Source of the DNA: Roseateles violae
GTDB taxonomy: Bacteria; Pseudomonadota; Gammaproteobacteria; Burkholderiales; Burkholderiaceae_C
Assembly: GCF_030410485.1 (NCBI RefSeq)
Contig: NZ_JAUHHC010000005.1
Coordinates: 372,001-436,000 of the forward strand
Length of the DNA stretch: 64,000 nucleotides
Direction of reading: 5' to 3'
Within the stretch, counting starts at the first letter, position 1. Each line of letters starts with the position of its first letter. The translations under genes were made by a program, and so were the position numbers. Below, piece after piece: positions 19,297-27,794 of the stretch. The notes beneath the pieces are model-generated. The model was not told the origin of the DNA. It did not search any database and saw nothing but the letters and a program-made list of their open reading frames with translations.

Positions 19297-19926
19297 GTGG
19301 GGGCCCGGCGCTCGCCCTGGCTGCACCCGGCGGCCAAACCGCTGCTGTTCATCGTCTGCCTGCTACCGCTGGCCTGGCTGGTCTGGGGCGCCTATGCCGA
19401 CAAGCTGGGCGCCAATCCGGCCGAGCACCTGATCCGCTCGCTGGGCGACTGGACCTTGCGCGGCCTCTGCCTGACGCTGGCGATCACGCCGCTGCGCGTG
19501 CTCAGCGGCCAGCCGGCGCTGGCGCGCTTTCGCCGCATGCTGGGCCTGTTCAGCTTCTTCTACGGCTGCCTGCACCTGCTGGCCTATGGCTGGCTGGACA
19601 TGGGTCTGGACTTCGGCGACATCGCCGAAGACATCGCCAAGCGGCCCTTCATCCTGATGGGCTTCACGGCCTGGGCGCTGATGCTGCCGCTGGCCGCGAC
19701 CTCCTTCAACCGCGCCATCAAGGCGCTCGGCGCGCGCCGCTGGCAGACCCTGCACAAGTTCATCTACCTGCTGGTGCTGGTCGGCCTGGCCCACTTCATC
19801 TGGATGCGCGCCGGCAAGAACAATTTCGGCGAGCCGGCGATCTACGGCGCCATCCTGGCCCTGCTGCTCGGCTGGCGGCTCTGGCAGCGGATGCGGCGCC
19901 CGCAGCCGGCCCCCGGCCGCGCCTGA
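19297..19926 (+). CDS. msrQ: MsrQ haem-binding membrane subunit
   Basis: This 209-residue inner-membrane b-type haem protein passes electrons to MsrP. Six hydrophobic segments are visible, with conserved histidines in GCLHLLAYG, TLHKFIYLL and LAHFIW that fit the ferric reductase-like haem ligands. Translation starts at GTG, one base after the msrP stop, so it depends on msrP translation. AGGAAGAA lies just upstream within msrP. Confidence 0.94.
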   Translation: MGARRSPWLHPAAKPLLFIVCLLPLAWLVWGAYADKLGANPAEHLIRSLGDWTLRGLCLTLAITPLRVLSGQPALARFRRMLGLFSFFYGCLHLLAYGWLDMGLDFGDIAEDIAKRPFILMGFTAWALMLPLAATSFNRAIKALGARRWQTLHKFIYLLVLVGLAHFIWMRAGKNNFGEPAIYGAILALLLGWRLWQRMRRPQPAPGRA

Positions 19927-20014
19927 GGCGCGGGCCGCCGCGGGTCAACCGTGTAATGCGGCCGGGGTGATCCGGGGAAGCCTGGGATAATCAGGGGTTT
20001 TACCAAGCCCCGCC

Positions 20015-21367
20015 ATGTCCGCCCCCTTGCCCGCCATCGTCGACGCCGCCCTCATCGGGGCGGGCCCCGCCGGCTGCAGCGCCGCCAGCTGGCTGGCGCA
20101 GCTGGGCCTGTCCGTCGCCCTGATCGAGCGTGCGCCGCGGCTCTGCGCCGGGTTGGAAGCGCTGGACTTCGCCCAGGACTGGCTGCTCGGCGAGCCGGGC
20201 CTGCGCCTGTCGCAGCTGGGCGGCCGCTATGCCGGGCACCTGGGCCGCCAGCCGGCCGTCCATCTGCGCACGGCCACCGAATTGCAGCATCTGGACTGGA
20301 GCGCCAGCGACGGCTGGAGCCTGCAGCTCCATGGCGCCGAGGGCGCGCAGCGCCTGCAGGCGAAGAGCCTCTTGCTGGCCACCGGCCTGACGCCGCGCCA
20401 TCCGGGCCCGCTGTATCCGGCCCAGGGCCGCGGCGGCCGCGTGCTCGATGCGCTGGAGCTGACCGCGCGTCGCGCCACGCTGCCGCGCGGCCGGGTGCTG
20501 CTCTTGGGCGGCGGCGACAACGCGGTCGAGAACGCGCTCTATCTGCGCGCCCAGGGTCACCAGGTGACGATCTGGTCGCGCTCGGACTGGCGCGCGCAAT
20601 CGCATCTGGTCCAGCAGCTGGAGGCCGACGCGGCGATCGCGCGCCGCCCGGCCCTGCCGCTGCCCAGCGCCGTCGAAGCGGACGGCGAGTCGGTGCGCGT
20701 GCGCTCCAAGGCCTTCGGCGAGGAAGCCTTCGACCATGTGGCGGTGCTGCTGGGCTACGAGCCCGAGCCCAGCGCCTGGCTGCTGGTGGCCGATGCGCTG
20801 CAGCGCGCCGGCGTGACGGCGCCCAGCCAGCCCTTCCGCGACGAGCCGCGCTTCACGCCGCTGGGCCTGTTCGTCGCCGGCGATGCCAGCGGCCGCCAGC
20901 ATCCCTGCGTGCAGACGGCGTTGGGCGACGGCGTCGTCGCGGCCAAGCAGATCGAGGCCTTTCTGCGCCCGCTGCGCGAGTCGCAGCCACCGCCGGCCCT
21001 GCGCCGCAGCAACCGCCAGGTGATCCATATCGCCGGCCTGCGCTTCGGCGCCAATCTGGGCGTGCTGGACTTCGAGCGCGAGGGCCCGCAGCCGATCCAG
21101 GTCGATGCCGAGGTCAATCTGGGCGCCCAGGTGATCGTCTCGCGCGACGCCGACATCGGCCATGTGCTGGACTACCGGCGCGTGCGCGCCATCATCATCG
21201 ACGAATGCACGGCCGAGCACACCGATCTGCTGGAGGCCCTGCTGGGCAAGCTGTGCACGCGGCTGATGCGCCTGGCCGGTGTCGTCGGCGTGCGCATCAA
21301 GGTGACCAAACTCGAAATCTTCCCGGACTGCCAGGTCGCGATCAGCGCCGAAGCCGGCCAATGGTGA
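20015..21367 (+). CDS. FAD-dependent oxidoreductase fused to dihydroneopterin aldolase (FolB)
   Basis: This is a 450-residue fusion. Residues 1 to about 325 form a two-Rossmann pyridine nucleotide-disulfide-type oxidoreductase: FAD motif GAGPAG (15-20), NAD(P) motif [10 protein letters not shown] (about 166-175) and the closing FAD motif VAGDASG. No redox CxxC is present, so it is not a true thioredoxin reductase. Residues 333-450 match dihydroneopterin aldolase, with [27 protein letters not shown] and KLEIFPDC. FolB makes 6-hydroxymethyl-dihydropterin for folate. The stop overlaps the ttcA start. A GATAAT box lies at 19986-19991. Confidence 0.82.
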   Translation: MSAPLPAIVDAALIGAGPAGCSAASWLAQLGLSVALIERAPRLCAGLEALDFAQDWLLGEPGLRLSQLGGRYAGHLGRQPAVHLRTATELQHLDWSASDGWSLQLHGAEGAQRLQAKSLLLATGLTPRHPGPLYPAQGRGGRVLDALELTARRATLPRGRVLLLGGGDNAVENALYLRAQGHQVTIWSRSDWRAQSHLVQQLEADAAIARRPALPLPSAVEADGESVRVRSKAFGEEAFDHVAVLLGYEPEPSAWLLVADALQRAGVTAPSQPFRDEPRFTPLGLFVAGDASGRQHPCVQTALGDGVVAAKQIEAFLRPLRESQPPPALRRSNRQVIHIAGLRFGANLGVLDFEREGPQPIQVDAEVNLGAQVIVSRDADIGHVLDYRRVRAIIIDECTAEHTDLLEALLGKLCTRLMRLAGVVGVRIKVTKLEIFPDCQVAISAEAGQW

Positions 21368-22311
21368 ATGCTATGACTATCGAAACCCTCTCCCCCGCCC
21401 TCGACGCCGAGGCCCTGGCCGCGCAGAAGAAGGCCGAGCACGAGATCAACAAGCTCTCCAAGCGCCTGCACCGCCAGGTCGGCCAGGCGATCAGCGACTT
21501 CAATATGATCGAGGACGGTGACAAGGTGATGGTCTGCCTGTCCGGCGGCAAGGACAGCTACACGATGCTGGACATCCTGCTGAACCTGCAGCAGCGCGCG
21601 CCGATCAGGTTCGAGCTGGTGGCCGTCAACCTCGACCAGAAGCAGCCCGGCTTCCCCGAAGACGTGCTGCCGAACTACCTGAAGTCGCGCGGCGTGCCCT
21701 TCCATATCGAGGAGCAGGACACCTACTCGGTCGTCAAGCGCGTCGTGCCCGAGGGCAAGACGACCTGCGGCCTGTGCTCGCGCCTGCGCCGCGGCATCCT
21801 CTACCGCGTCGCCCAGGAACTCGGCTGCAGCAAGATCGCGCTGGGCCACCACCGCGACGACATCGTCACGACCCTGTTCCTGAACATGTTCTTCGGCAGC
21901 CGCATGAAGGGCATGCCGCCCAAGCTGGTCAGCGACGACGGCAAGAACGTCGTCATCCGCCCGCTGGCCTATGTGCGCGAGCCGGACCTGGTGCGCTGGG
22001 CCGAGCACCGCGAATTCCCCATCATCCCCTGCAATCTCTGCGGCAGCCAGGAGAACCTGCAGCGCGTGCAGGTCAAGGCGATGCTGAATGACTGGGACCG
22101 CCGCTTCCCCGGCCGCATCGAGAACATGTTCACCGCCATGGGCAATATCGTGCCCTCGCACATGATGGACAAGAAGCTCTTCCCCTTCGAGACGATCAGG
22201 GCCACCGGCGCGCCGGTCGCGGACGGCGACATCGCCTTCGACGAGGACGAGGCCTGCGGCACGCCCAGCGCCAACGGCGCCGGCTCGGTCATACGGCTGC
22301 AACAGGACTGA
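21361..22311 (+). CDS. ttcA: tRNA 2-thiocytidine(32) synthetase TtcA
   Basis: This 316-residue enzyme thiolates C32 of certain tRNAs using ATP and an iron-sulfur cluster. The PP-loop SGGKDS is at 61-66; the cysteine pairs CGLC (136-139) and CNLC (224-227) supply cluster ligands. The rest matches the family through [21 protein letters not shown] and [11 protein letters not shown]. The first ATG (21361) overlaps the upstream fusion gene by 7 bp; ATG at 21373 is an equally plausible start. Coupling to the folB-containing gene suggests one operon. Confidence 0.95.
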   Translation: MVNAMTIETLSPALDAEALAAQKKAEHEINKLSKRLHRQVGQAISDFNMIEDGDKVMVCLSGGKDSYTMLDILLNLQQRAPIRFELVAVNLDQKQPGFPEDVLPNYLKSRGVPFHIEEQDTYSVVKRVVPEGKTTCGLCSRLRRGILYRVAQELGCSKIALGHHRDDIVTTLFLNMFFGSRMKGMPPKLVSDDGKNVVIRPLAYVREPDLVRWAEHREFPIIPCNLCGSQENLQRVQVKAMLNDWDRRFPGRIENMFTAMGNIVPSHMMDKKLFPFETIRATGAPVADGDIAFDEDEACGTPSANGAGSVIRLQQD

Positions 22312-22370
22312 AGCGCCTGACGCAAAGGCCATTCGGGCGGTTCAGAATAGGGCCAAGCCAAGGAGGCCTT

Positions 22371-23057
22371 ATGAACCGTCGCCCTCTTCTGCTTGCCGGA
22401 CTCGCCGTGCTCGTCGCCGGCCTCGTTGCCTGCGCCGGGCCGTACACGATCTCGGCCGACGTCGTCAGCTTCGGCGCCTGGCCCGAGGCCCGCGGCGCCG
22501 GCAGCTATGCTTTCGAGCGCCTGCCCTCGCAGCAGCTGTCCCGGCGTCAAGCCGAGCTGGAATACCATGCCCGCCCGGCGCTGGAGCGCGCCGGCTTCAG
22601 GCCGGCCGCCGACCCGAAGACGGCCGATGTGCTGATCTCGCTGGGCGCCCAGGTCAATGCCCAGGACTATCCCTACTGGGGCGACCCGATCTGGTGGGGC
22701 TGGCGCGGCCCCGGCTGGGGCTATTGGGGCTATGGCGGCTACTACTGGCGCTACGGCGGCTGGCCCTATGGACCCTATGGCAGCTACTGGGGTCCGGGCT
22801 GGTACTGGCCCGAGCGGCGTTACGAGCGCGAGGTGGCCGTGCTGGTGCGCGACCGCGCCAGCAACGAGGCACTGTTCGAGGCGCATGCCAGCAGCGAGGG
22901 CTATTCGGTCGGCGATGCCGCGCTGATCTCGGCGATGTTCTCGGCCGCGCTGAGCGACTTCCCGCGGCCCAATCCGGAGTCGCACCGGATCTCGGTGATG
23001 GTGACGCCGGCCGCGCCGGCGCCGCAGGGGGTGGCGAGCGCGCCGGCCGGTTCCTAG
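22371..23057 (+). CDS. DUF4136 lipoprotein with Trp/Tyr/Gly-rich loop
   Basis: This 228-residue outer-envelope lipoprotein has lipobox VAC (Cys21). The flanks (YTISADVVSFGAWP, SYAFERLPSQQ, ADVLISLGAQVNAQ and the C-terminal SDFPRPNPES) match DUF4136. Between about residues 100 and 145 is an unusual segment very rich in Trp, Tyr, Gly and Pro (WGWRGPGWGYWGYGGYYW). Such loops also occur in related proteins, but their role is unknown. AAGGAGG precedes the ATG with ideal spacing. Confidence 0.85.
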   Translation: MNRRPLLLAGLAVLVAGLVACAGPYTISADVVSFGAWPEARGAGSYAFERLPSQQLSRRQAELEYHARPALERAGFRPAADPKTADVLISLGAQVNAQDYPYWGDPIWWGWRGPGWGYWGYGGYYWRYGGWPYGPYGSYWGPGWYWPERRYEREVAVLVRDRASNEALFEAHASSEGYSVGDAALISAMFSAALSDFPRPNPESHRISVMVTPAAPAPQGVASAPAGS

Positions 23058-23103
23058 TTCGCGCCGATAATCGCGGCTTCACAAAGTCGTTGAATCGGTG
23101 GAA

Positions 23104-24495
23104 ATGTCCCTCAACATCGTCATCATGGCCGCGGGCAAGGGCACGCGGATGAAGTCTTCGCTGCCCAAGGTGCTGCACCGCCTGGCCGGCCGACCGCTGC
23201 TGGGCCATGTGCTGGCCAATACCGAGGCGCTGGCCGCCGACAAGCGCATCGTCATCACCGGCCATGGGGCCGAGCAGGTGGAAGCCGCCGTCGCCGGCCC
23301 GGACATCGCCTTCGTGCGCCAGATGCCGCAGCTGGGCACCGGCCATGCGATCCAGCAGACGGTGCCGGAGCTGGGCGAGGGCGGCAGCACGCTGATCCTC
23401 AGCGGCGACACGCCGCTGACCGCCACCGCCACCGCCCGCGCACTGGTCGAGGCCAGCGCCGGCCCGGATGGTGAGCAAAGGCTGGTCCTGCTGACGATCG
23501 ACTACAGCGACCCCAGCGGCTACGGCCGCATCATCCGCGAGGGCGAGGCGGTCAAGGCCATCGTCGAGCACAAGGACGCCTCGCCCGAGCAGCGCCAGAT
23601 CCGTGAGTGCTACACCGGCATCATGGCCGCGCCGACGGCGGCGCTGAAGCGCTGGGTCGGTCAGCTGAACAACAACAACGCCCAGGGCGAGTACTACCTG
23701 ACCGACATCGTCGCGATGGCCGTCGCCGAAGGCGTGCCGGTGGTCGCCGTCAAGACCGGCGACGAGACCGAGGTGCTGGGCGTCAACAGCCCGACCCAGC
23801 TGGCCGAGCTGGAGCGCCGCTACCAGCGCCAGCAGGCCGGCCTGCTGATGGAGGCCGGCGTGCGCCTGGCCGACCCGGCGCGCTTCGATCTGCGCGGCAC
23901 GCTGAACTGCGGCCAGGACGTCGAGATCGACGTCAACTGCGTGTTCGAGGGTCAGGTCGTGCTGGGTGACGGCGTGAAGATCGGCGCCAACTGCGTGATC
24001 CGCAACGCGACGATAGACGCCGGCGCGCGCATCCACGAATTCAGCCATATCGACGGCGAGAAGCCGGCCGGCGCCAAGGTCGGCGAGGGCGCGCTGATCG
24101 GCCCCTTCGCCCGCCTGCGCCCCGGCGCCGATCTGGGCGCCGAGGTCCATATCGGCAACTTCGTCGAGGTCAAGAACTCGACCCTGGCCAAGGGCGCCAA
24201 GGCCAACCACCTCGCCTATCTGGGCGACGCGACGGTCGGCGAGCGGGTCAACTACGGCGCCGGCTCCATCACCGCCAACTACGACGGCGCCAACAAGCAC
24301 CGCACGGTGATAGCCGCCGACGTGCACATCGGCTCGAACTGCGTGCTGGTCGCGCCAGTGGAGATCGGCGCCGGTGCCACCGTCGGCGGCGGCTCGACGA
24401 TCACCAAGCCGGTGGCCGCCGGCGAGCTGGCCGTCGCGCGCGGCAAGCAGGTCGCGATCGCCGGCTGGACACGGCCGGTGAAGAAAAAGGCCTGA
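23104..24495 (+). CDS. glmU: Bifunctional UDP-GlcNAc pyrophosphorylase / GlcN-1-P acetyltransferase
   Basis: This 463-residue cytoplasmic enzyme makes UDP-GlcNAc for peptidoglycan and LPS. The N-terminal nucleotidyltransferase has MAAGKGTRMKSSLPKVLH. The C-terminal left-handed beta-helix acetyltransferase carries LGDATVGERVNYGAGSITAN and HIGSNCVLVAPVEIG. The length is typical. ATG at 23104 is preferred over the in-frame GTG at 23098. GATAAT lies about 33 nt upstream. A hairpin at 24516-24536 follows the gene. Confidence 0.97.
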   Translation: MSLNIVIMAAGKGTRMKSSLPKVLHRLAGRPLLGHVLANTEALAADKRIVITGHGAEQVEAAVAGPDIAFVRQMPQLGTGHAIQQTVPELGEGGSTLILSGDTPLTATATARALVEASAGPDGEQRLVLLTIDYSDPSGYGRIIREGEAVKAIVEHKDASPEQRQIRECYTGIMAAPTAALKRWVGQLNNNNAQGEYYLTDIVAMAVAEGVPVVAVKTGDETEVLGVNSPTQLAELERRYQRQQAGLLMEAGVRLADPARFDLRGTLNCGQDVEIDVNCVFEGQVVLGDGVKIGANCVIRNATIDAGARIHEFSHIDGEKPAGAKVGEGALIGPFARLRPGADLGAEVHIGNFVEVKNSTLAKGAKANHLAYLGDATVGERVNYGAGSITANYDGANKHRTVIAADVHIGSNCVLVAPVEIGAGATVGGGSTITKPVAAGELAVARGKQVAIAGWTRPVKKKA

Positions 24496-24515
24496 GCCGG
24501 CGGCTGCAGGTGACG

Positions 24516-24536
24516 GGGCGTGATATTTTCACGCCC
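24516..24536 (+). terminator. Hairpin after glmU, weak terminator
   Basis: GGGCGTG / CACGCCC form a perfect 7-bp stem around an AT-rich loop. There is no T-run after it, so termination is uncertain. Confidence 0.4.
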
Positions 24537-24603
24537 GTATCCCTGGGTCGCGGGACCGCTCCCGGCGAGGGGCCCGCTAGCATGAGGACGTTCACGGCAA
24601 TGG

Positions 24604-25044
24604 ATGACGACGACTTCGATGGCGCGCAAACAGCTGAATCGACCGCAGCCGGGTCCCGCCATGTCCGCTAAGGACCGCGAAGGCGAGGAGCCCGAGACGC
24701 CGGCGGAGCGCCGCGCCCGTGCCGAGGCGCTGGAGAACCAGGCGCTGTACCACGCCCAATGCGAGGACGCCGCCAGCGCCTGCTGGTATATGGCGCGCAG
24801 CCTGGGCGCCGCGCGCCAGCTGGAGGCCGATGGCGAGCCCAGCCTGGAACTGCTGTTCGAGCTGCTGGGCGCGCTGGCCGATCTGCCGGCCGAGGTCTGC
24901 GCCGCGCCGCTGCCCGAGGTCGTCGGCGGCGATCAGCTGGGCATCACCGAGCTGTGCCAGCAGCTGGCGATGGCGCGCGAGCAGAGCCATGAGGTCTGGG
25001 TCGACGCCGAGCTGGCCGCCCCGCGCCACACGCCCACGCACTGA
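24604..25044 (+). CDS. Hypothetical protein, helical
   Basis: This 146-residue cytoplasmic protein has a polar N-terminus (MSAKDREGEEPETPAERRARAEALENQ is only part of a helix start) and predicted long helices through LELLFELLGALADLP and ITELCQQLAMAREQS. No family was recognised. The start is uncertain: ATG at 24604, 24619 or 24661 all remain in frame and none has a strong Shine-Dalgarno. Codon use matches neighbouring genes, which supports it being real. It lies between glmU and the cNMP-binding membrane protein, on the same strand. Confidence 0.55.
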   Translation: MTTTSMARKQLNRPQPGPAMSAKDREGEEPETPAERRARAEALENQALYHAQCEDAASACWYMARSLGAARQLEADGEPSLELLFELLGALADLPAEVCAAPLPEVVGGDQLGITELCQQLAMAREQSHEVWVDAELAAPRHTPTH

Positions 25045-25143
25045 AGCGGCCTGCGGGCTTGCCCGAGGGCATGGTCCGCTGGAGCGCCCCTAAGATCGGC
25101 GCGATCCGCAGACAACAAGGGCCGAGGGCCGATCGGAGGCTGG

Positions 25144-25839
25144 ATGGAGCTGGCGGAGATCGCAAGACAGGGCGGTTCCGCCTTGCAGGCCTGGGCCGGC
25201 ATGGCGCTGGGTTCGCCGACGCAGATCTTCGCCCATCTGGCCGCGACGCTGGCGCTGCTGCTGATGATGCTGGGCGCCTTGATGCGCACCATGCTGCCGC
25301 TGCGCTGGCTGGCCGTCGGCGGCAATCTGGGCCTGGCCCTGTACGGCGCCCTGCATCCGGCGCCGCTGACGCTGGCGATCGCGGCCGTGCTGCTGCCGGC
25401 CAATCTCTATCGCGCGCTGGAGGTGACCCGGCTGACGCGCCGGGTCAGCCGTGCCGCCGCCGATGCCAATCTGGCCGGGCTGTGGCTGCGGCCCTATATG
25501 AAGTCGCGCCGGCTGCGCGCCGGGCAGACGCTGTTCAGGAAGGGCGATCGCGCCGACTGGCTCTATCTGCTGCTGGACGGCGAGATGGAGCTGTCCGACA
25601 TCGGCCAGCCGCTGCAGCGCGGCCGCATCTTCGGCGAGATCGCGCTGTTCTCGCCCGACCGCATGCGCACGCACACCGCGCGCTGCGTCAGCGCCTGCAC
25701 GGTGCTGCAGATCCACGCCAGCACGGTCAAGCAGCTTTACTACCAGAACCCGGCCTTCGGCATGCACCTGATCGAACTGCTGTGCGAGCGCCTGGGCAGC
25801 GACGTCGCGCGCGCCGAGCGCCAGCAGGCGCAGGCCTAG
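25144..25839 (+). CDS. Membrane protein with cyclic nucleotide-binding domain (Popeye-like layout)
   Basis: This 231-residue protein has three hydrophobic N-terminal segments (about residues 27-45, 50-68 and 72-88), a basic linker and a cNMP-binding beta-barrel domain (about 120-215). The phosphate-binding cassette region reads GRIFGEIALFSPDRMRTHTARC, with FGEIAL and the following Arg residues. The layout of three membrane helices plus cNMP domain resembles Popeye-domain proteins. The ligand could be cAMP or cGMP, or binding may have been lost. CGGAGG upstream supports the start. It is convergent with the dioxygenase gene, 3 bp apart. Confidence 0.78.
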   Translation: MELAEIARQGGSALQAWAGMALGSPTQIFAHLAATLALLLMMLGALMRTMLPLRWLAVGGNLGLALYGALHPAPLTLAIAAVLLPANLYRALEVTRLTRRVSRAAADANLAGLWLRPYMKSRRLRAGQTLFRKGDRADWLYLLLDGEMELSDIGQPLQRGRIFGEIALFSPDRMRTHTARCVSACTVLQIHASTVKQLYYQNPAFGMHLIELLCERLGSDVARAERQQAQA

Positions 25840-25842
25840 AAG

Positions 25843-26691
25843 CTAGAAGCCCCGCACCGGCAGGAGCGCGTCGCGCTGCAGCCAGTTGCGCGGCGAATAG
25901 GCGCTGGCGCCGTCGGTCACATGCAGGGTATAGGCATGGCGGGAGCGCGCGGAGCGGTTCGCCGCGCTGTAATGCGGCAGCAGGCCGTGGAAGACGACCA
26001 GGCTGCCGGCCTCGACCTCCAGCGGCACCGCGTTCGCCTCGGTGGCGGGCCAGGGCGTGTCGTCCAGCGCCTCCATCCAGGCCCGCCGCCCTTCGCGCAC
26101 GAAGCGCTCACGCAGCACGCCGCGCGCGCCGCGATGGCCGCCCGGCTCGGTCCACATGCAGCCGTTCTCGCGCGTCGCATCCTCCAGCGCGAACCAGAAG
26201 GTCGTCACCGTGACCGGCTCGCTGTCGAAGAAGCTGGCATCCTGGTGCCAGCGCACCTCGCCGCCGATGCCCGGCTGCTTGAAGATGTACATCGACTGCC
26301 AGATCTGCGGCCGCGCCAGGCCCAGATCGCGCGCCAGCGCGGCCAGCTCGGGCCCATGCGAGAAGGCATCGAAGACCGGATCGAGATCGTGCATCGCATG
26401 GCCGATCTTGTTGATCGACAGCGCCTTGGGCACGCGCAGCTCGCCGCGCGCGTCGAAGGCCTCTTCCTCGAAGAAGCAGCGCATCTCGCAGGCCGAGTCG
26501 AGGAAGTAGTCGTCGACCTTGCGGTCCTGCTCCTGGGTGGAGAAGATCGCCCGCTGCGCACCCGGATCGAAGGCCTCGACGATCGCCTCGGCACGCGAGC
26601 GCAGGGCGGCGATCTGCGCGGCGCTCTTGAAGCCCGGCAGGATCAGGAAGCCCTGCGCGTCATACGCCTGTTTCTGTTCGGTGCTCAGCAT
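25843..26691 (-). CDS. Phytanoyl-CoA dioxygenase family protein
   Basis: This 282-residue non-haem iron, 2-oxoglutarate-dependent oxygenase carries the iron ligands in HQD (His149, Asp151) and a distal His in HGLLPHYS. The 2-oxoglutarate-binding Arg is in SRHAYTLH. The substrate is unknown; family members hydroxylate fatty acyl chains, ectoine or small metabolites. TAGACT lies 7 nt before the ATG, so the message may be leaderless. It is divergent from a LysR regulator whose start is 177 bp away, which makes regulation by that protein likely. Confidence 0.87.
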   Translation of the reverse strand: MLSTEQKQAYDAQGFLILPGFKSAAQIAALRSRAEAIVEAFDPGAQRAIFSTQEQDRKVDDYFLDSACEMRCFFEEEAFDARGELRVPKALSINKIGHAMHDLDPVFDAFSHGPELAALARDLGLARPQIWQSMYIFKQPGIGGEVRWHQDASFFDSEPVTVTTFWFALEDATRENGCMWTEPGGHRGARGVLRERFVREGRRAWMEALDDTPWPATEANAVPLEVEAGSLVVFHGLLPHYSAANRSARSRHAYTLHVTDGASAYSPRNWLQRDALLPVRGF

Positions 26692-26698
26692 GGGGCCG

Positions 26699-26704
26699 AG
26701 TCTA
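26699..26704 (-). promoter_or_regulatory. Candidate -10 box of the dioxygenase gene
   Basis: TAGACT on the minus strand ends 7 nt before the ATG at 26691; no Shine-Dalgarno is present. Confidence 0.4.
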
Positions 26705-26765
26705 CTGTGCTCAAGAATGCGGCAGCGCAAGAAAATCCCTGGGCGATCAAGCGCTTGCGCACGCT

Positions 26766-26782
26766 GTGGGCAGCTTGCCCAC
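26766..26782. promoter_or_regulatory. Palindrome in the dioxygenase/LysR divergent region
   Basis: GTGGGCA-GCT-TGCCCAC is a perfect 7-bp inverted repeat lying midway between the two divergent starts. It is a candidate binding site for the adjacent LysR protein, although its spacing differs slightly from the usual T-N11-A. Confidence 0.4.
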
Positions 26783-26856
26783 GCGCTTATCCACAGCCGC
26801 CGGGGATAGATGCGCACCCTCTACAAACGGTCACGGCAGGCTTTTCAGCGCCCTTG

Positions 26857-26862
26857 CACAAT
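26857..26862 (+). promoter_or_regulatory. Candidate -10 box of the LysR gene
   Basis: CACAAT ends 6 nt before the ATG at 26869, with no Shine-Dalgarno between. Confidence 0.35.
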
Positions 26863-26868
26863 CGTCCC

Positions 26869-27774
26869 ATGCGCATTCACTCCCCGTCCCTGCACGAACT
26901 GCATGCCTTTGCCGCGGCCGCCCGCCACGGCAGTTTCTCGAAGGCCGCCGAGCAGCTCTGCGTGACCCAGGGCGCGATCAGCCGGGCCTTGCGCAAGCTG
27001 GAGGAGGAACTGGGCCAGACCCTGTTCGTGCGCCAGGCCCGCGGCGCCGAGCTGACAACGGCCGGCCGCGAGTACCTGGCGCAGATCGAGCCGGCGCTGC
27101 AAAGCCTGGAGGCCGCCGCGCTGGCCCAGCGCGCGCCGCTGGCCCCGACCCGGCTGCGCCTGTCGGTGGCGCCGACCCTGGCCAGCCAATGGCTGATCCC
27201 GCGCCTGCCCGACTGGCAGGCCCGCCATCCGCAGATCGCGCTGGCGCTGGTGCCCTATCAGCGCGAGGAGGATTTCGGCGCCGCCGAGGTGGATGCCTGG
27301 CTGCGGCCCGCCGAGGCGCATTGGCCCAATGGCATCGTCGCCGACTACATCGTCGGCCGCGCCATCGTGCCGATCTGCCGCCCGCAGGACATCGCGGCCG
27401 AGCCGCCGCTGCGCGAGCCGGCCGATCTGCTGGCGCGGCCGCTGCTGTTCCACACCCATTACCCCGACCATTGGCGCGCCTGGCTGGCGGCGGTCGGCGT
27501 CGAGCCGGAGCGACTGGACACGCTCGCGGCCAGCGCCGATTTCGAGCAGGTGGCGATGCTGGTGCAGGGCGTGCTGGCGGGGCTCGGTGTGGCCGTCGTG
27601 CAGCGCTGCCTGATCGACGACGAGCTGGCCAGCGGCCGCATCGTCATCCCCTTCGCGCGCCCGGTCGAGGTCGGCGGCGGCTATATGCTGTGCACGCGCC
27701 GCGCGGCGCAATCGAGCCGCGCGCTGCGGCAGCTGCGCGAATGGCTGCTCGAACAAGGTGCCGCGGCCGATTGA
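26869..27774 (+). CDS. LysR family transcriptional regulator (GcvA-like)
   Basis: This 301-residue DNA-binding regulator has an N-terminal winged helix (residues about 8-65, GSFSKAAEQLCVTQGAISRALRKLE) and a periplasmic-binding-protein-like effector domain from about residue 95. The pattern SPSLHELHAFAAAARHGSF resembles the GcvA/AmpR group. It is divergent from the phytanoyl-CoA dioxygenase gene and likely controls it and itself through the shared 177-bp region. It converges on an amidohydrolase gene. Confidence 0.92.
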   Translation: MRIHSPSLHELHAFAAAARHGSFSKAAEQLCVTQGAISRALRKLEEELGQTLFVRQARGAELTTAGREYLAQIEPALQSLEAAALAQRAPLAPTRLRLSVAPTLASQWLIPRLPDWQARHPQIALALVPYQREEDFGAAEVDAWLRPAEAHWPNGIVADYIVGRAIVPICRPQDIAAEPPLREPADLLARPLLFHTHYPDHWRAWLAAVGVEPERLDTLAASADFEQVAMLVQGVLAGLGVAVVQRCLIDDELASGRIVIPFARPVEVGGGYMLCTRRAAQSSRALRQLREWLLEQGAAAD

Positions 27775-27794
27775 TCGATCGGCACGGGATCGAA

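Noticed and set aside
26787..26795. TTATCCACA, a perfect DnaA box
   Set aside because: Only one copy with no AT-rich region or dnaA/dnaN genes nearby, so not evidence of an origin.
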